From NCBI RefSeq assembly GCF_022919215.1, contig NZ_CP095046.1:4144501-4208500 (forward strand): a stretch of 64,000 bases of DNA. Direction: 5' to 3'. Every line of letters starts with the position of its first letter. The first letter of the stretch is position 1. The notes beneath the pieces were generated by a model, which made no database searches, was not told the DNA's origin, and worked only from the letters and a program-made list of their open reading frames with translations. The translations under genes and the position numbers were made by a program. This DNA comes from Hymenobacter cellulosilyticus. GTDB lineage: Bacteria; Bacteroidota; Bacteroidia; Cytophagales; Hymenobacteraceae. Shown here one piece after another: positions 62,801 through 64,000 of the stretch.

Positions 62801-62852
62801 AGCCCGGCAGGCTCAGGAGCAGCAATACAGTAAGCCAAGTAAATTTTCGCAT
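59810..62852 (-). CDS. SusC/RagA-family TonB-dependent receptor, two frameshifts
   Basis: About 1014 aa. Signal peptide MRKFTWLTVLLLLSLPGLGL. N-terminal carboxypeptidase-D-like domain (VTGKVTDAKGGSLPGVTVIV, AALVFSSIGFTPQ), plug domain with VVVTALNVARERKTLGYSVT and LYVINGIPVES, and a 22-strand-type barrel. The 3' end is split over three frames. Adding one C to each of the runs 60203-60206 and 59857-59862 gives FGAKIFSATDYYGTLFGLHK and GVPPVRTFGLNLNAKF, ending at 59810; exactly 1015 codons. It imports oligosaccharides across the outer membrane with SusD, powered by TonB. First gene of the chitin operon proper. Confidence 0.95.
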
Positions 62853-63324
62853 AGCCTTCAGTGGGGGTTGGTGAGAGAAAACGCGGCAACCAGCTTCACA
62901 AGCCCGACCGCAGCGGATTCTCAGGCTACACAGGCCTAGAAACCACCCGAAAATCAGGCAGGAAAGAAGAATTCGTATTGAATGCGCAACTAGGTGGGCG
63001 TACTGCGGGGCAGTACCGGGAGCAGGCTCTGACGGGCAAAGCGGCTGAGTTAATCAGGGATTATCCAGCCGGAACTACGGTATTATCGACGACTTCTGAA
63101 GCTGCAAACAACTTCATAGTCAGGTAATAGAGCGTGGAGCAGGGTACTCGGGCGTGTGCATAAGCGGCCACCTAATGGAAAGACAATAAGAGCCGGCCGT
63201 ATTCGCAGGGGTAGGATACAGACCTTTAGGCTAAGCCCAGACACCTTATTCTCACCAGTATTCCAAATAGCCTGATTCCGAGAACAAACCAAGACTAATT
63301 GAATAGGTATTACTGGCTATGCTC

Positions 63325-63355
63325 CAAACTTAGATTTCCTTGGGCGACGAAACAA
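63325..63355 (-). promoter_or_regulatory. Candidate Bacteroidetes promoter for susC
   Basis: On the minus strand TTG (63355-63353), 20 bp, then TAAGTTTG (63332-63325): the best -33/-7 pair in the window. It implies a leader of about 465 nt before the SusC ATG. Confidence 0.45.
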
Positions 63356-63373
63356 GCACTATTAAGAAAATAT

Positions 63374-63420
63374 GTGTGCGCACACGCAGAAATTTCGATT
63401 CAAAGTGCCCGCACACGCAG
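63374..63420. promoter_or_regulatory. Candidate operator: GCACACGCAG boxes and palindrome
   Basis: GCACACGCAG occurs at 63380-63389 and 63411-63420, 31 bp apart (three helical turns). The first box overlaps a perfect palindrome GTGTGCGCACAC at 63374-63385. The pair sits directly upstream of the candidate susC promoter, as an activator site would. Confidence 0.4.
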
Positions 63421-63535
63421 GAAAAGCTATTCTCAAAAATCCAAAAAAGTCTGCGAATAATAGAGCAGTTGTTATGCCCTACTCCATTTAAGTATTCGAT
63501 TATTATTGATATAATTTTTCTTGTATCCACTCAAC

Positions 63536-64000
63536 CTAGATACCGTTCTCAAGCGGCGCGGGCACCAAACTGGCCGGGGCGCTGGCAGCGGCAGGCACAG
63601 TGTACTTTGCCTGGCTTCTCACTTGGTAGGCGTGGCCCTTCCAGCCAAAAAACAGTATGTAGAGGTAGCACGGAATCAGCAACACATACGCATACTGCAA
63701 GCCGATGCTTTCGCTAAGCAACCCATAGACGTAGGGCAAAATGGCCCCGCCCCCAATACCCATTATCAACAATGCGGAGCCCCGCTCGGTCAGTGCGCCA
63801 AGGCGCTGAATGCTAAGCGGAAATATAGCCGGCCAGAGCAGCGAGTTGGCCAGCCCCAGCAGGGCTACCAGCAATACCGATACGTAGCCGTGGGTGCACA
63901 CAATTCCTAAGGTACAGCCTACGCCTACCAGGGCGCAGATGCTCAAGGCCGTCTGCTGATTAACGTAGCGGGGAATGGCCAACACACCAATAACGTAGCC
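63536..64000 (-). CDS. Sugar MFS transporter (GluP/FucP-like), 5' truncated by window end
   Basis: C-terminal ~154 residues of a major facilitator permease; the frame is open to the window edge (GYVIGVLAIPRYVNQ...), so the start lies outside. Membrane helices: ALSICALVGVGCTLGIVCTH, VSVLLVALLGLANSLLWPAI, SALLIMGIGGGAILPYVYGL and YAYVLLIPCYLYILFFGWKG. LLGLANSLLWPAIFPLSIQR and GGGAILPYVYGLL match the glucose/galactose and fucose permease group. It would import GlcNAc or another monosaccharide across the inner membrane; its position ahead of the chitin genes supports GlcNAc. Confidence 0.85.
   Translation of the reverse strand, partial: GYVIGVLAIPRYVNQQTALSICALVGVGCTLGIVCTHGYVSVLLVALLGLANSLLWPAIFPLSIQRLGALTERGSALLIMGIGGGAILPYVYGLLSESIGLQYAYVLLIPCYLYILFFGWKGHAYQVRSQAKYTVPAAASAPASLVPAPLENGI

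Larger units (their letters stand above)
62853..63535. other. 683-bp intergenic region, promoter of the chitin operon
   Basis: It lies between the MFS transporter stop and the SusC start, both read leftwards. It has a candidate promoter at 63325-63355 with repeated GCACACGCAG boxes just upstream; the interval 62853-63320 would be a long leader with no recognised structure. The right part (63240-63535) is AT-rich. Confidence 0.5.

Noticed and set aside
62861..63127. 88-codon open frame in the susC upstream region
   Set aside because: Low-quality composition, no start context, no family, and it lies in the probable leader of susC; treated as non-coding.
1..64000. tRNA, rRNA, riboswitch and CRISPR signals
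   Set aside because: Scanning by eye found no T-loop/anticodon arrangement, no conserved riboswitch core upstream of ribE, thyA or alaS, and no spaced direct repeats; short GGTTCGA matches fall within coding or terminator sequence.

Overview
The window is high-GC DNA from an environmental member of the Bacteroidetes, most likely a Hymenobacter-type Cytophagales. The evidence is a SusC/SusD pair, secreted proteins ending in type IX secretion (T9SS) sorting domains, a TamL-type lipoprotein Omp85, a fused E1 alpha/beta dehydrogenase, a curlin-repeat protein, delta-60 repeats, TAnnTTTG promoter motifs and almost no Shine-Dalgarno sites. No rRNA, tRNA, CRISPR array, insertion sequence or prophage was seen.

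Layout. 1-5.0 kb: the tail of a Pro/Ala-rich protein, an outer-membrane barrel, a TrmH-family rRNA methyltransferase and TamL. 5.2-7.4 kb: fused 2-oxoacid dehydrogenase E1. 7.8-9.1 kb: curlin protein. 9.3-11.4 kb: overlapping hemF / PAP2 phosphatase / flavodoxin-fold reductase operon. 11.5-20.3 kb: housekeeping and envelope genes (phosphodiester glycosidase, riboflavin synthase, polyprenyl-phosphate sugar transferase, pcm, thioesterase, TlpA-like thioredoxin, gatB). 20.4-24.7 kb: four secreted proteins with TonB C-terminal domains plus an LIC11966-type surface protein. 24.8-36.7 kb: DUF6090, alaS, a MerR regulator, dprA, a giant delta-60 propeller protein, a class IV aminotransferase, thyA and small enzymes. 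36.7-50.8 kb: mixed accessory genes including an AT-rich PP2C-like gene, an MMPL/RND exporter, an aldo/keto reductase, a secreted PPC-domain protein, a possible orphan immunity protein, two tandem secreted paralogues and an IGHMBP2-type helicase. 51.0-64.0 kb: a chitin utilisation locus read leftwards: sugar MFS transporter (cut by the window end), SusC, SusD, GH20 hexosaminidase and two GH18 chitinases.

In the chitin locus the GH18 enzymes, exported by T9SS and carrying chitin-binding modules, would cut chitin outside the cell. SusCD would import oligomers, GH20 would release GlcNAc, and the MFS porter would take up the sugar.

Two features cut across the whole window. First, at least eleven genes are broken by fourteen single-base shifts, nearly all explained by one base missing from a short G or C run; correcting them restores full-length proteins, so they look like sequencing or assembly errors rather than pseudogenes. 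Second, two families of long dispersed inverted repeats (GTCATTGCGAGG... and GTCATCCTGAGC...) sit between genes; the first has a terminator-like hairpin nested inside an outer palindrome.
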